A stretch of 64,000 nucleotides of DNA, from positions 1,240,001 to 1,304,000 of the forward strand of contig NZ_CP047204.1 of assembly GCF_030408735.1 (NCBI RefSeq), in the 5' to 3' direction. Shown one piece after another: positions 41,605 to 50,980 of this stretch. The DNA is from Corynebacterium faecale. GTDB lineage: Bacteria > Actinomycetota > Actinomycetes > Mycobacteriales > Mycobacteriaceae. The translations under genes were made by a program, and so were the position numbers. The number at the start of each line of letters is the position of its first letter. The first letter of the stretch is position 1. The notes beneath the pieces are model-generated. The model worked only from the letters and a program-made list of their open reading frames with translations. It made no database searches and was not told the origin of the DNA.

Positions 41605-42681
41605 ATGGCATCAGCCATACCCGCCAAGAAGCGTGCCACCACGCTCAAGGACATCGCCCAGGCCACCAAGCTGTCCGTCAGCACGATTTCCCGGGCGTTA
41701 TCCAATAACGCCAGCATTCCGGAGTCCACCCGGCGGAGGGTTCTGGAGGCTGCCGAGCTTCTCAATTACCGGCCCAATGCGCAGGCCCGCGCCCTGAGGA
41801 AATCTCAGACGGACACGATCGGCCTACTCGTGCCCAATATAGAAAATCCCTACTTCGCCTCACTCGCCGCCGCGGTTCAAAGGCGCGCACGCCGCGCGGG
41901 GGTGTCCACGATTCTCACCAATACCGAGGAGAATCCCGACCTGGTGAATCAGGCACTCGATGCCATGGACGATCAACGCCTGGACGGCATCGTCGTGGTG
42001 CCCCACTTCCAGAGTGCGGAGAAGGTCGCCGAACTGGCGGGCAGGGGAGTGCCCGTGGTCCTGGCCGACCGCAACCTCACCCATACGGAGCTGCCCTCGG
42101 TCACCTCTGATCCGCTGCCGGGCATGACCGCGGCGGTGGATCTTTTGACCTCTGCTGATGTCAGCCTCGGATATCTGTCCGGGCCACAGGACACCTCCAC
42201 CGGCAGGGAACGGTTGACCACCTTTGAAGCTCTCTGCGTGGACAGGGGTATCACCGGGGTGTCGGTCTATTACGGCGGCTACCAGCAGGAATCCGGCTAT
42301 GAAGGGGTGCGGGTACTGCTGGAACAGGGGGCCAACGCGATCATCGCCGGTGATTGCATGATGACGATTGGGGCCCTCGAGGCCATCCATGAGCGGAAGC
42401 TGAAGATCGGGGAGGATCTCCAACTCATCGGTTTTGATGACAACCCCATCTTCCGACTCCAGAACCCGCCGTTGACCATCATTGATCAAAATGTGGCCAG
42501 GATGGGGGAGGTGGCCTTTGATATCCTCCAGCGACTCATCAGAGGAGACAAGGTGCAGAACTCCGTGCGCATTCCGACCACACTCATGGTCAAGGGTTCC
42601 ACATCCCGGTCGGCGAGCGCCGCCCGGGCGGCGGAGAAAAACACACGGCGGACGCGAGTGCGAAAGCAATCCACATCCTGA
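41605..42681 (+). CDS. LacI-family regulator (RbsR-like)
   Basis: 358 residues. N-terminal HTH (TLKDIAQATKLSVSTISRAL, hinge YRPNAQARALR), then a periplasmic-binding-like sugar domain (TIGLLVPNIENPYFASLAAAV, in part). In C. glutamicum the gene in this position, between pfkA and gatB, is rbsR followed by the ribose transporter operon; here no transporter follows. C-terminal extension of ~25 residues is basic (NTRRTRVRKQ). Confidence 0.85.
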   Translation: MASAIPAKKRATTLKDIAQATKLSVSTISRALSNNASIPESTRRRVLEAAELLNYRPNAQARALRKSQTDTIGLLVPNIENPYFASLAAAVQRRARRAGVSTILTNTEENPDLVNQALDAMDDQRLDGIVVVPHFQSAEKVAELAGRGVPVVLADRNLTHTELPSVTSDPLPGMTAAVDLLTSADVSLGYLSGPQDTSTGRERLTTFEALCVDRGITGVSVYYGGYQQESGYEGVRVLLEQGANAIIAGDCMMTIGALEAIHERKLKIGEDLQLIGFDDNPIFRLQNPPLTIIDQNVARMGEVAFDILQRLIRGDKVQNSVRIPTTLMVKGSTSRSASAARAAEKNTRRTRVRKQSTS

Positions 42682-42751
42682 ATATAATAGGTTTCTGGTG
42701 CGGTTATGGTGAGAATAGGACAATTTTGAATAATCGGACTATATTCATCTC

Positions 42752-43390
42752 ATGCATTTCGCTGAAAACCCGCGTCTGGCGAACGACGCGGTGATTCTCG
42801 AACCACTGTCACATCAGTGGATGGGGGATCTCCAAGAAGCCGTCGCCTCACAAGAATTGTGGCGCCATTGGTTCGTCGCTCTACCAACACCTGAAGGAAT
42901 GGCCGAAGAAATCGACCGCCGCATAGCCGAACACCGTGATGGATTGTGCGCCCCCTGGGCAATCGTTTCCGCCGCGACCGGTCGTGCGGTGGGAATGACG
43001 TCCTTCCACACCTTTGACCAGCCCAATAAACGCATGGAGATTGGCCGCACATGGATGGCGGCCCATGTCCATGGCACCGGAATCAACGCATCAACCAAGT
43101 ACCTGCAGCTGCAGCGCGCCTTCGAGGGACTGGGTGTCAACGCAGTGGAGTTCAGGACCAACTGGCACAACCACCGTTCCCGAGCCGCGATCGAACGTCT
43201 CGGCGCCAAGCAGGACGGGGTGCTGCGCAAGCACCGCATCCATCCTGACGGCACAATCCGTGACACGGTCATCTACTCCATCACCAATGATGAGTGGCCA
43301 GCCGTGAAGCTGACCCTCCTGGAACGCCTGCACCGTCGTCTGCAGGTGCCCACCATGCCGAGCGAAACTGCGTTCTTCGAAACTGGTTAA
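42752..43390 (+). CDS. GNAT-family N-acetyltransferase (RimJ/RimL-like)
   Basis: 212 residues. Features of the RimJ/L group: AIVSAATGRAVGMTSFHTFDQPNKRMEIGRTWM region, in part, and NWHNHRSRAAIERLGAKQDGVLRKHR, in part, containing the usual N-x-x-S-x-x-A-x-E-x-x-G pattern. Acetyl acceptor unknown. Own promoter region with TATATT 15 bases before the ATG; terminator downstream. Confidence 0.82.
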   Translation: MHFAENPRLANDAVILEPLSHQWMGDLQEAVASQELWRHWFVALPTPEGMAEEIDRRIAEHRDGLCAPWAIVSAATGRAVGMTSFHTFDQPNKRMEIGRTWMAAHVHGTGINASTKYLQLQRAFEGLGVNAVEFRTNWHNHRSRAAIERLGAKQDGVLRKHRIHPDGTIRDTVIYSITNDEWPAVKLTLLERLHRRLQVPTMPSETAFFETG

Positions 43391-43414
43391 GCCGGATCCC
43401 ACTGTCCATCTCTC

Positions 43415-43468
43415 ATCCGGATATTCTCAGCCAGCCCATACTGGCCGTGGATATCCGGATTTCGTTTT
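43415..43468 (+). terminator. Two-tier hairpin terminator after the acetyltransferase gene
   Basis: Outer arms ATCCGGATAT (43415-43424) and ATATCCGGAT (43451-43460), inner arms GCCAG (43430-43434) and CTGGC (43441-43445), then TTCGTTTT. Confidence 0.75.
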
Positions 43469-43524
43469 CCCCCTGCCCACCCAATGCCTACTTCATGGTC
43501 GTGGGAGGGCTAGAATGTTGACTC

Positions 43525-45030
43525 ATGACTGCAGCCTTTTATGATCTGATGGACTTTGATGAGGTCCTGGAGAAGTATGACCCCGTCATGGGCCTTGAGG
43601 TCCACGTCGAACTCGGCACCGAAACCAAGATGTTCTCGGCGTCCTCCGCACACTTCGGCGCTGCTCCGAACAGCAACGTTGATCCTGTCTCCCTTGGTCT
43701 TCCCGGAGCTCTTCCGGTTGTGAACGCCAAGGGTGTGGAATGGGCCATCAAGATTGGCCTGGCGCTGAACTGTAGCATCGCCGAGTCCTCCCGGTTTGCC
43801 CGGAAGAACTACTTCTACCCGGATCAGCCGAAGAACTACCAGATTTCCCAGTATGACGAGCCAATCGCCTACGAGGGTTACCTGGATGTCCAGCTGGAGG
43901 ACGGCACTGAGTGGCGTGTTGAGATCGAGCGTTCCCACATGGAGGAGGACACTGGAAAGCTGACCCACCTGGGTGGTACCTCCGGCCGTATCCATGGCGC
44001 AACCGCATCCCTGGTGGACTGCAACCGTGCAGGCGTGCCGCTGATTGAGATCGTCACCAAGCCGATCGAGGGTGCGGGTGCTCGTGCCCCGGAGATCGCC
44101 AAGGCGTATGTCTCTGCAATCCGCGATCTGGTCAAGGCCCTCGGTGTCTCTGATGGTCGTCTGGATCAGGGTTCCATGCGTGTGGATGCCAACCTCTCCC
44201 TGCGTCCCATCGGCCAGGAGGAGTTCGGTACCCGTACCGAGACCAAGAACATCAACTCCCTGAAGTCTGTGGAGCAGGCCATCACCTTCGAGATGCAGCG
44301 TCAGGCCCTGGTGCTTGATAACGGCGGCACCATCGATCAGGAGACCCGTCACTACCAGGAATCCGATGGCTCCACCTCCAAGGGACGCCCGAAGGAGACC
44401 GCAGAGGATTACCGCTACTTCAACGATCCGGATCTCCCTCCGGTCATCGCGCCGGCGGAGTGGGTTGAAGAGATCCGTGCCACGCTGCCAGAGCTGCCAT
44501 GGGTTCGCCGTGCGCGCATCCAGGAGGAGTGGAAGCTGTCGGACGCCGAGATGCGTGACCTCATCAACGCCAATGCGCTCGACTTGATTATCGAGACCGT
44601 GGAAGCCGGCACCACCCCTGATGAGGCCCGTGCCTGGTGGGTGTCCTATCTCTCACAGAAGGCCAATGAATCGGGAACTGACCTGGATGCCCTTCCGGTC
44701 ACCTCGGCTCATGTCGCCCGCGTTGTTGCGCTGATCAAGGAAGGCAAGCTGACTAACAAGCTCGGCCGCCAGGCCATCGACGGTGTTCTCGCCGGCGAGG
44801 GTGATGTGGATGCAGTGGTTGCGGCTCGTGGTCTGGAGGTGGTCCGTGATGACGGCGCCATCGAGACTGCCGTGGATGAAGCTCTGGCTGCCAACCCGGA
44901 CATCGTGGAGAAGTACCGCGCAGGCAACACCAAGGTCACCGGCGCCATTGTCGGTGCCGTTATGAAGGCCACCCGCGGCAAGGCTGATCCTGCACAGGTG
45001 AACAAGCTGATCGCGGAGAAGCTTGCTTAA
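43525..45030 (+). CDS. gatB: Glu-tRNA(Gln)/Asp-tRNA(Asn) amidotransferase subunit B
   Basis: 501 residues. [18 protein letters not shown] start, [33 protein letters not shown], in part, and the C-terminal YqeY-like helical domain (tRNA binding). Completes GatCAB; gatCA is upstream at 37417. Followed by a strong terminator. Confidence 0.97.
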   Translation: MTAAFYDLMDFDEVLEKYDPVMGLEVHVELGTETKMFSASSAHFGAAPNSNVDPVSLGLPGALPVVNAKGVEWAIKIGLALNCSIAESSRFARKNYFYPDQPKNYQISQYDEPIAYEGYLDVQLEDGTEWRVEIERSHMEEDTGKLTHLGGTSGRIHGATASLVDCNRAGVPLIEIVTKPIEGAGARAPEIAKAYVSAIRDLVKALGVSDGRLDQGSMRVDANLSLRPIGQEEFGTRTETKNINSLKSVEQAITFEMQRQALVLDNGGTIDQETRHYQESDGSTSKGRPKETAEDYRYFNDPDLPPVIAPAEWVEEIRATLPELPWVRRARIQEEWKLSDAEMRDLINANALDLIIETVEAGTTPDEARAWWVSYLSQKANESGTDLDALPVTSAHVARVVALIKEGKLTNKLGRQAIDGVLAGEGDVDAVVAARGLEVVRDDGAIETAVDEALAANPDIVEKYRAGNTKVTGAIVGAVMKATRGKADPAQVNKLIAEKLA

Positions 45031-45072
45031 AAAAAGCAGGTTCCGGCGTTCCTTAGCCGGATAGTAGAGGAG

Positions 45073-45101
45073 GCTCCCCAATGTGGGGAGCTTTCTTTTT
45101 T
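45073..45101 (+). terminator. Terminator of gatB
   Basis: GCTCCCCA-ATG-TGGGGAGC stem-loop and a long T-rich run. Confidence 0.92.
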
Positions 45102-45282
45102 AAACAATTACCCCGTAATTAAATCGCGGGCGTGCTCACCAACGGGGTCCCAGGTGCCCAAGGCCTTCAACATCACTTTCACTGGCGAGGATGATGCCGC
45201 GGAGAGAGATCTCCAGAACCGGTGGTTTCGGCCTGGTTGAGTAGGTTCCCGCAACGTTGTTCCATCTTTTAGGCCACAATGG
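45102..45282. other. Intergenic region with possible gene remnant
   Basis: Between the gatB terminator and the aldo-keto reductase. It has gene-like composition: a plus-strand frame ending at TGA 45238-45240 reads VPKAFNITFTGEDDAAERDL, and the minus strand reads VMLKALGTWDPVGEHARDL to a stop at 45118-45120. Neither has a start with ribosome site. May be the stub of a gene present here in relatives. Confidence 0.3.
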
Positions 45283-46365
45283 ATGGGTATGACCTATGTA
45301 CCAGCATCAACGCGTTATGCCGACATGGAGTACCGCACCGTCGGTCACTCCGGACTGAAGCTCCCGGCCATCTCCCTCGGCCTGTGGCACAACTTTGGCA
45401 ATGACAGGCCCCTGGAGACTCAGCGTGAGATCGTCCGTCGGGCATTCGACAGGGGAGTGACCCATTTCGATCTGGCCAACAACTACGGCCCACCGGCAGG
45501 TTCTGCAGAGAGCAACTTCGGTCGCATCCTGCAGGAGGATTTCCGGAACCACCGCGATGAGATGATCATCTCGTCCAAGGCCGGCTGGGATATGTGGGAG
45601 GGCCCTTATGGTTTCGGTGGGTCACGCAAATATCTGGTCAGTTCCCTGGACCAGTCCCTCCGGCGCCTGGGAGTGGATTATGTGGACATTTTCTACCATC
45701 ACCGCCCCGATCCGGAGACACCGTTGGAGGAGACCCTCTACGCCCTGCGTGACATCGTCAGCTCGGGCAAGGCATTGTATGTGGGTATTTCTTCCTATGG
45801 TGCTGACCTGACCGCCGAAGCGGCGGAATTCATGGCGGAGGAGGGGTGCCCGCTGCTCATCCACCAGCCGAGCTACTCCCTGGTCAATCGCTGGGTTGAG
45901 GAACCGGGTGATGAAGGCGAATCGCTTCTGGCCTCTGCCGCGGACAACGGCCTGGGTGTCATCGCTTTCTCGCCCCTGGCGCAGGGCCTGCTCACTGACC
46001 GCTACCTGGATGGTGTCCCGGAAGGTTCCAGGGCGACCCAGGGGAAGTCCCTGTCTGAGGGCATGTTGTCTGAGGACAATATCGACATGGTTCGTCGCCT
46101 CAACGACATCGCCCAGGAACGCGGCCAGTCATTGGCGCAGATGGCGATCGCCTGGGTGCTCCGCACGCAGGGCGAATACGGGGTGGAAACAGTGACCTCT
46201 GCGCTCATCGGTGCCTCCAGCGTGGAGCAGTTGGACACCAATCTGGATTCCCTGCAGAATCTGGAGTTCACCGCCGCGGAGCTGAAGGCCATCGATGAGA
46301 TCGCCCATGACGCGGGAGTGAATATCTGGGCCAAGGCCACGGAATCCAAGGGTTCATCCCGGTAG
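45283..46365 (+). CDS. Aldo-keto reductase (YghZ-like)
   Basis: 360 residues. NADPH-dependent reductase of the YghZ / L-glyceraldehyde-3-phosphate reductase group, recognised from SLGLWHNFGNDRPLE, THFDLANNYGPPAGSAE, SSKAGWDMWEGPYG and GISSYGADLT. Catalytic Asp, Tyr, Lys and His are visible (FDLANNY, SSKAG, IFYHHRP). ATG at 45283 or 45289. Ends three bases before the convergent lysE stop. Confidence 0.9.
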   Translation: MGMTYVPASTRYADMEYRTVGHSGLKLPAISLGLWHNFGNDRPLETQREIVRRAFDRGVTHFDLANNYGPPAGSAESNFGRILQEDFRNHRDEMIISSKAGWDMWEGPYGFGGSRKYLVSSLDQSLRRLGVDYVDIFYHHRPDPETPLEETLYALRDIVSSGKALYVGISSYGADLTAEAAEFMAEEGCPLLIHQPSYSLVNRWVEEPGDEGESLLASAADNGLGVIAFSPLAQGLLTDRYLDGVPEGSRATQGKSLSEGMLSEDNIDMVRRLNDIAQERGQSLAQMAIAWVLRTQGEYGVETVTSALIGASSVEQLDTNLDSLQNLEFTAAELKAIDEIAHDAGVNIWAKATESKGSSR

Positions 46366-46367
46366 GG

Positions 46368-47054
46368 TCAGCCCATCAGGATGAGTTTGATGGCCAGCCC
46401 GGTGAGGATCACGGCGACACCCACGTTGATCCACCGCCATACCTTCGGGCTGGATAGGGGGCGGGACAGTGCAGCCGCCCCGTATCCCACGAGCGGGAAC
46501 CAGACCAGGCTGGCCGCGAAGGCGCCCGCGGCGAAGATCCACCGTCCCGTCTCGCCGTACTGTGCGCCCACGCCCCCGATGAACACGAACGCGTCCAGGT
46601 AGGCGTTGGGGTTGAGCCAGGTGAGCACGATGGCCATGAGCATCGGCCTGACCCAGGACTTCTGCTTGACGACGCTCCGGGTGCGTTCTTGCGTCGCAAC
46701 GCCGCCACCCCGGGTGGCTGGGCGCGCAACGGGGTCGGATTCGTCGACAAAGGTGACCTCGGCGCGTGCGTGCAGCGCATCGCGCGCCGCCATGACCGCG
46801 AACCAGAGCAGATAGGCGATGCCGCACCAGCGCAGGATGTCGAGGATGATCGGGGCGGTCTCGGAAATCAGACCGACCCCCACGGTGCCGAGAGTGAACA
46901 GTGCCACGTCAGAGAGCAGGCACACGATGATCACCACGGTGATGCCTTCGCGTTTGATGCCCTGTTTAATCACCAACACATTCTGCGGGCCGATGGCCAG
47001 AAGCAGGCTGGCCCCCAATAACAAACCGGTGACGAAGATTTCCATAACCTGCAT
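46368..47054 (-). CDS. lysE: L-lysine/L-arginine exporter
   Basis: 228 residues, six hydrophobic segments, founding member of the LysE family. GLLLGASLLLAIGPQNVLVIKQG, in part, and LTWLNPNAYLDAFVFIGG are diagnostic; the polar loop in the middle (about 105-135) differs from C. glutamicum in sequence but is at the same place. Exports excess basic amino acids; needs LysG with lysine, arginine or histidine as co-inducer in C. glutamicum. Confidence 0.96.
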   Translation of the reverse strand: MQVMEIFVTGLLLGASLLLAIGPQNVLVIKQGIKREGITVVIIVCLLSDVALFTLGTVGVGLISETAPIILDILRWCGIAYLLWFAVMAARDALHARAEVTFVDESDPVARPATRGGGVATQERTRSVVKQKSWVRPMLMAIVLTWLNPNAYLDAFVFIGGVGAQYGETGRWIFAAGAFAASLVWFPLVGYGAAALSRPLSSPKVWRWINVGVAVILTGLAIKLILMG

Positions 47055-47115
47055 GCTCGCGCATAAAATAGATTAAGTAAAATGATGGGATCTGAACATG
47101 GTTTAGTATTGCTTC
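47055..47115. promoter_or_regulatory. lysE-lysG divergent promoter region
   Basis: 61-base AT-rich gap between the two start codons. In C. glutamicum LysG binds here; no clear LysR-type T-N11-A box is assigned by me. Confidence 0.6.
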
Positions 47116-47988
47116 ATGAACCCTGCGCACCTGGACACCCTCCTGTCCATCATCGATGAGGGCAGTTTCGAAAACGCCTCCCTCGCCCTGTCCATCTCAC
47201 CGTCAGCTGTGAGCCAACGGATCAAGGCTCTGGAGAAATCCGTGGGTCGCGTTCTGGTATCCCGCACCCAGCCGGCCGTGGCCACCGAGGCGGGGGAGGT
47301 GCTCGTGCAGGCCGCCCGCAAGATGGCCCTGCTTCAGGCGGAAACCCGGGAACAGTTGGCGGAGCGTCTCGATGAGATCCCCCTGACCATCGCCATCAAC
47401 GCGGATTCCCTGTCCACCTGGTTCCCGCCGGTGTTCGCACAGGTGGCCACCTGGGGCGGCGCGACACTGCGTTTGAGGCTTGAAGATGAGGCGCACACCC
47501 TGTCGTTGCTTCGTCGGGGTGATGTGCTGGGCGCAGTGACCAGGGAGGGCGAGTCCGTCGCCGGTTGTGAGGTGGTGGGGCTCGGATCGATGAGACATCT
47601 GCCCGTCGGCACGCCAGCGCTTCGGGACCGGTACCTGGTGGATGGGCGGCTCGACTGGGAGCAGATGCCGGTACTCCGATTCGGGCCCAAGGATGTTCTG
47701 CAGGATCGGGATCTGGAGGGGCGCGTGGATGGCCCGCGCGCTCGACGACGCACCTCGATCGTTCCCTCCGCCGAGGGCTTCGGTGAAGCGGTGCGCCTGG
47801 GCCTGGGCTGGGGACTGCTGCCTGAGGCGCAGGCCGCGCCCATGTTGGCGACAGGCGAGGTTGTGCAGCTGGATGATCAGGTGGTGGACACCCCACTGTA
47901 CTGGCAACGCTGGCGCCTGGAGTCAAGGATGCTCGCCAGACTCACAGACGCCGTGGTGGATGCAGCCCGGGCGGGGCTGAGGGTTTAG
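47116..47988 (+). CDS. lysG: LysR-type activator of lysE
   Basis: 290 residues. N-terminal HTH (HLDTLLSIIDEGSFENASLALSISPSAVSQRIKALEKSVG, in part) and a LysR substrate domain. ArgP/LysG subgroup features: NADSLSTWFPPVF and PSAEGFGEAVRLGLGWGLLPE, in part. Divergent from lysE, its known target. Stop overlaps the convergent reductase gene by four bases. Confidence 0.95.
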   Translation: MNPAHLDTLLSIIDEGSFENASLALSISPSAVSQRIKALEKSVGRVLVSRTQPAVATEAGEVLVQAARKMALLQAETREQLAERLDEIPLTIAINADSLSTWFPPVFAQVATWGGATLRLRLEDEAHTLSLLRRGDVLGAVTREGESVAGCEVVGLGSMRHLPVGTPALRDRYLVDGRLDWEQMPVLRFGPKDVLQDRDLEGRVDGPRARRRTSIVPSAEGFGEAVRLGLGWGLLPEAQAAPMLATGEVVQLDDQVVDTPLYWQRWRLESRMLARLTDAVVDAARAGLRV

Positions 47989-49067
47989 GCCTGGAAAGCT
48001 TCCGGGTTCTTGACCTCTTCGCCGGCGGGCATCGCGGTGGGCAGAGTGACACCCTCGGCAAAGGGGGAGCCGCCAAGTGCCTCGCGGCCGTGCTCCGACA
48101 TCAGGCCGGACAGATCCGGACCCACCGGGACGATCCTGGTGGGATTGATCTCTGCATGGGTGATGAAATAGTGATCCTTGATCTCGGAGAAATCGGTGGT
48201 GTCGCCGAAGCCCGGTGTCTGGAACAAGTCACGGAGATAACCCCAGAGATTGGGCATCTCGGTGATCTTGTTCCGGGAGCACTTGAAGTGGCTGTAATAG
48301 ACGGCGTCAAAGCGCACCAGGGTGGGGTAGAGGCGGATGTCCGCCTCGGTAATGTGATCACCCATGAGATAACGGCGGGTGGACAGACGTTCCTCCAGCC
48401 AGTCCAGGGCCGTCCAGAGGCGGTCATAGGCCTCATCGTGGGCCTCCTGGGAACCGGCGAAACCGGTGCGGTACACGCCGTTGTTCACCTCGGTGAAGAT
48501 GCGTTTCATCACCGGCTCCATCTCTTCACGCAGGTCGGCGGGGTAGAGCTCCGGTGCGCCCTCGCGGTGGAACTTCTTCCACTCCAGGTTGAAGTCGATG
48601 GTGATCGAGGGATAGTCATTGGTCACCACCTTGCGGCTGGATTCCTCCACGATCGCCGGGACGGTGATGCCGCGGGGATAGTCCGGGAAGCGGTTGAAGT
48701 AGGCATCCTGCAGCCGTGGCATCTGCAGGACAGGATCCACCTTGCCGGGATCCAGGTCGAAGGTCCAGGAGCGGACATCATGTGTCGGGCCGGTGAGCCC
48801 GAGGGAGATGACGTTCTCCAGTCCGAGCAGGCGGCGGGTGATCACGGTGCGGTGTGCCCAGGGGCAGGCGCGCGCGGCGACCAGGCGGTAGCGACCGGCC
48901 TCGACGGGCCAGTGGAAGGAATCATCATCCTGCGCCACGGGTTCGGATCCCTCCGGTACCGAGGCCACGATGCGGTCGGTGATGTAGTTGGTGTCGCGGA
49001 CGAATTCTCCGTCCGGTGAGGCGTTCTGTGGTGCGCCGGTCCAGTCGTCATTGTTTGTGGTGCTCAT
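47985..49067 (-). CDS. Xi-class thiol reductase (glutathionyl/mycothiol-hydroquinone reductase-like)
   Basis: 360 residues. CPWA active-site motif in AARACPWAHRTVI, a thioredoxin-like N-terminal domain and an all-helical C-terminal domain (YDRLWTALDWLEERLSTRRYLMGDHITEADI, in part). Corynebacteria use mycothiol instead of glutathione, so mycothiol is the likely thiol. ATG 49067 has GAGGAG upstream; longer frames to 49193 read as non-coding. Confidence 0.86.
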   Translation of the reverse strand: MSTTNNDDWTGAPQNASPDGEFVRDTNYITDRIVASVPEGSEPVAQDDDSFHWPVEAGRYRLVAARACPWAHRTVITRRLLGLENVISLGLTGPTHDVRSWTFDLDPGKVDPVLQMPRLQDAYFNRFPDYPRGITVPAIVEESSRKVVTNDYPSITIDFNLEWKKFHREGAPELYPADLREEMEPVMKRIFTEVNNGVYRTGFAGSQEAHDEAYDRLWTALDWLEERLSTRRYLMGDHITEADIRLYPTLVRFDAVYYSHFKCSRNKITEMPNLWGYLRDLFQTPGFGDTTDFSEIKDHYFITHAEINPTRIVPVGPDLSGLMSEHGREALGGSPFAEGVTLPTAMPAGEEVKNPEAFQA

Positions 49068-49198
49068 GTGTGATCTCCTCGGTAGATATATGTGATATGT
49101 CAACAAGATTAGCGGAAATGTCCAATCCGTGCCAGCTGAACATATATTCGAACCCTCATAACCGGGGTGTCGAGACTGGTTGATAATGTTCATTCATC

Positions 49199-49942
49199 AT
49201 GGCTAAACGTACGTCTATCTCCAATAACCCACGGAAACGCAACAATATCAAGGGTAGGGCGGTTGCCTCCGGGGCGCTCACCACGCTCGTGGGACTGGTG
49301 GTTGCCATTGCCTATTTCCTCATCGATGTCCCTGAGGAACCCTCCCGGGGTCCCGGGGTGGCGGTCAGCGCCTCCGACCGTGAGGCGCTGGAGGGCTTGG
49401 ACATCAGGGGTCGCGCCCCCATGACAGGCTATGACCGCGACCTCTTCGGCGCAGCCTGGGCCGATGATGTGAGTGTGGAGTTCGGCCACAATGGTTGCGA
49501 CACCCGCAATGACATCCTGCGTCGTGACCTCACTGATCTCCAGATCCGCCCGGGCACCCGGGACTGCCTGGTGGAGAAGGGCACACTTCAGGATCCGTTC
49601 TCCGCAGAGACGATCAACTTCGTGCGTGGCCAGACCACCTCATCCCTGGTTCAGATCGATCACCTGGTTCCCCTCGCTGATGCCTGGCAGAAAGGCGCAC
49701 AGCAGTGGGATGAACAGACCCGGAAGAACTTTGCCAATGACCCGGATAACCTCCTGGCTGTCAAAGGCACGCTGAACAGCCAGAAGGGTGCCAGCGACGC
49801 AGCCACCTGGCTGCCCCCGAACCAGGCCTTCCGGTGTGAGTACGCCAAATCCATCATCACGGTGAAGGATCGGTACGGCATCTGGGTGACGCAGGCGGAA
49901 TCCGATGCCCTGGCGGTCCAGCTGGATACCTGCACCAGATAA
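49199..49942 (+). CDS. Exported HNH nuclease-like protein (DUF1524/GmrSD C-terminal type)
   Basis: 247 residues. N-terminal membrane helix (ASGALTTLVGLVVAIAYFLI) after a basic start, so membrane-anchored or secreted. Nuclease core IDHLVPLADAWQKGA, NDPDNLLAVKGTLNSQKGA and CEYA match the DUF1524 HNH family (His and Asn of the metal site). Two extra cysteine pairs (NGCDTR, RDCL, RCEY, DTCTR) suggest disulfides outside the cell. Possibly for DNA uptake or nutrient use; unproven. Confidence 0.85.
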   Translation: MAKRTSISNNPRKRNNIKGRAVASGALTTLVGLVVAIAYFLIDVPEEPSRGPGVAVSASDREALEGLDIRGRAPMTGYDRDLFGAAWADDVSVEFGHNGCDTRNDILRRDLTDLQIRPGTRDCLVEKGTLQDPFSAETINFVRGQTTSSLVQIDHLVPLADAWQKGAQQWDEQTRKNFANDPDNLLAVKGTLNSQKGASDAATWLPPNQAFRCEYAKSIITVKDRYGIWVTQAESDALAVQLDTCTR

Positions 49943-50015
49943 CAGCTCGATCACCATCCCGGGCACGCCGTGGTTCTTTACAGCTGTTGCGGGAAAGTTC
50001 GCATATTCTGGCACC

Positions 50016-50918
50016 ATGACTGATAAATCGCGTAACACCGACCCCAAGTCTGACCCGATTGGCACACCTGCCGAAACCACTGCTTTCCCGGTGGGCCGGA
50101 AACCGGGCGACAACACCCGACCGGTTGATTCAGCGGATATGGTTGATCTCGGCGAGGACTCGGTCGTACCCACCTACACCGGACCATCAGACACCACCTC
50201 CTTCAACCGGAGGGGAGACCACCTCGCGTCAGATGCCCCCACCACCGTTACCCCACAACCAACGCGCCAGCTGGATCGTGAGCCGGAATATGTGGACTAC
50301 GGTGACACTGATTTCGCCGCCACCCCGGTTGCGGTGCCCGTGGGTGAACCGGTCATTGCGGAGCAGACAGCCGTGGTGGCGGATACCCGCCGTGGCACCC
50401 TGGATTTCGGCCTGCTCATCATCCGCGCCGCCATCGGCATCTACCTGATCATCCGCGGTGTGTTCACCTTCTTCACCCTCGGTGGATCCCAGGGGCTGGC
50501 CGGCCTGGAGGCGGAGTTCGCCGGTTACCAGTGGCCTGAGGTGCTGGCTATTCTGCTGCCATCGCTGGAGCTGGCCGCCGGTGTGTTCCTACTGCTGGGT
50601 CTGATGACCCCGGTGGCGGCGGCGGTGGCCACGGTGGCCACGTCCTTCACCGCGCTGCACCAGATCAATGTGCATGAAGGCGGGTGGGGCGAACTCAGCG
50701 AGGCGGTGGTGCTCGCGATCATCCTCACCCTCGTGGTGATCGGACTGCAGTTCACCGGGCCGGGCAGGATCTCCCTGGATGCCGGCCGCGGTTGGGCACG
50801 ACGCCCACTGGTGTCCTCCTGGATCTTCGTGATCATCGGCATCGCCCTGGCCGTGGTCCTGTGGTGGTTCGGAGCTGGTGTCAATCCGGTTGGTCCCGGC
50901 ACTCTGATCCAGCCCTGA
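50016..50918 (+). CDS. DoxX-family membrane protein
   Basis: 300 residues. A ~125-residue hydrophilic, acidic and Pro/Thr-rich N-terminus precedes four DoxX helices (LLIIRAAIGIYLIIRGVFTFF, in part, ILLPSLELAAGVFLLLGLMTP, in part) and a fifth helix near the C-terminus (SWIFVIIGIALAVVLWWF). ATG 50016 chosen. Role unknown; DoxX proteins in mycobacteria work in redox homeostasis. Confidence 0.8.
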   Translation: MTDKSRNTDPKSDPIGTPAETTAFPVGRKPGDNTRPVDSADMVDLGEDSVVPTYTGPSDTTSFNRRGDHLASDAPTTVTPQPTRQLDREPEYVDYGDTDFAATPVAVPVGEPVIAEQTAVVADTRRGTLDFGLLIIRAAIGIYLIIRGVFTFFTLGGSQGLAGLEAEFAGYQWPEVLAILLPSLELAAGVFLLLGLMTPVAAAVATVATSFTALHQINVHEGGWGELSEAVVLAIILTLVVIGLQFTGPGRISLDAGRGWARRPLVSSWIFVIIGIALAVVLWWFGAGVNPVGPGTLIQP

Positions 50919-50922
50919 CGGC

Positions 50923-50971
50923 AATAAAAACAACTCCCGCTGTGTGTCGCACAGCGGGAGTTGTTTTTATT
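50923..50971. terminator. Bidirectional terminator between the DoxX gene and ilvD
   Basis: 22-bp perfect stem (50923-50944 with 50950-50971), five-base loop, A and T runs inside the stem on both sides. Confidence 0.93.
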
Positions 50972-50980
50972 ATCTAGCTT

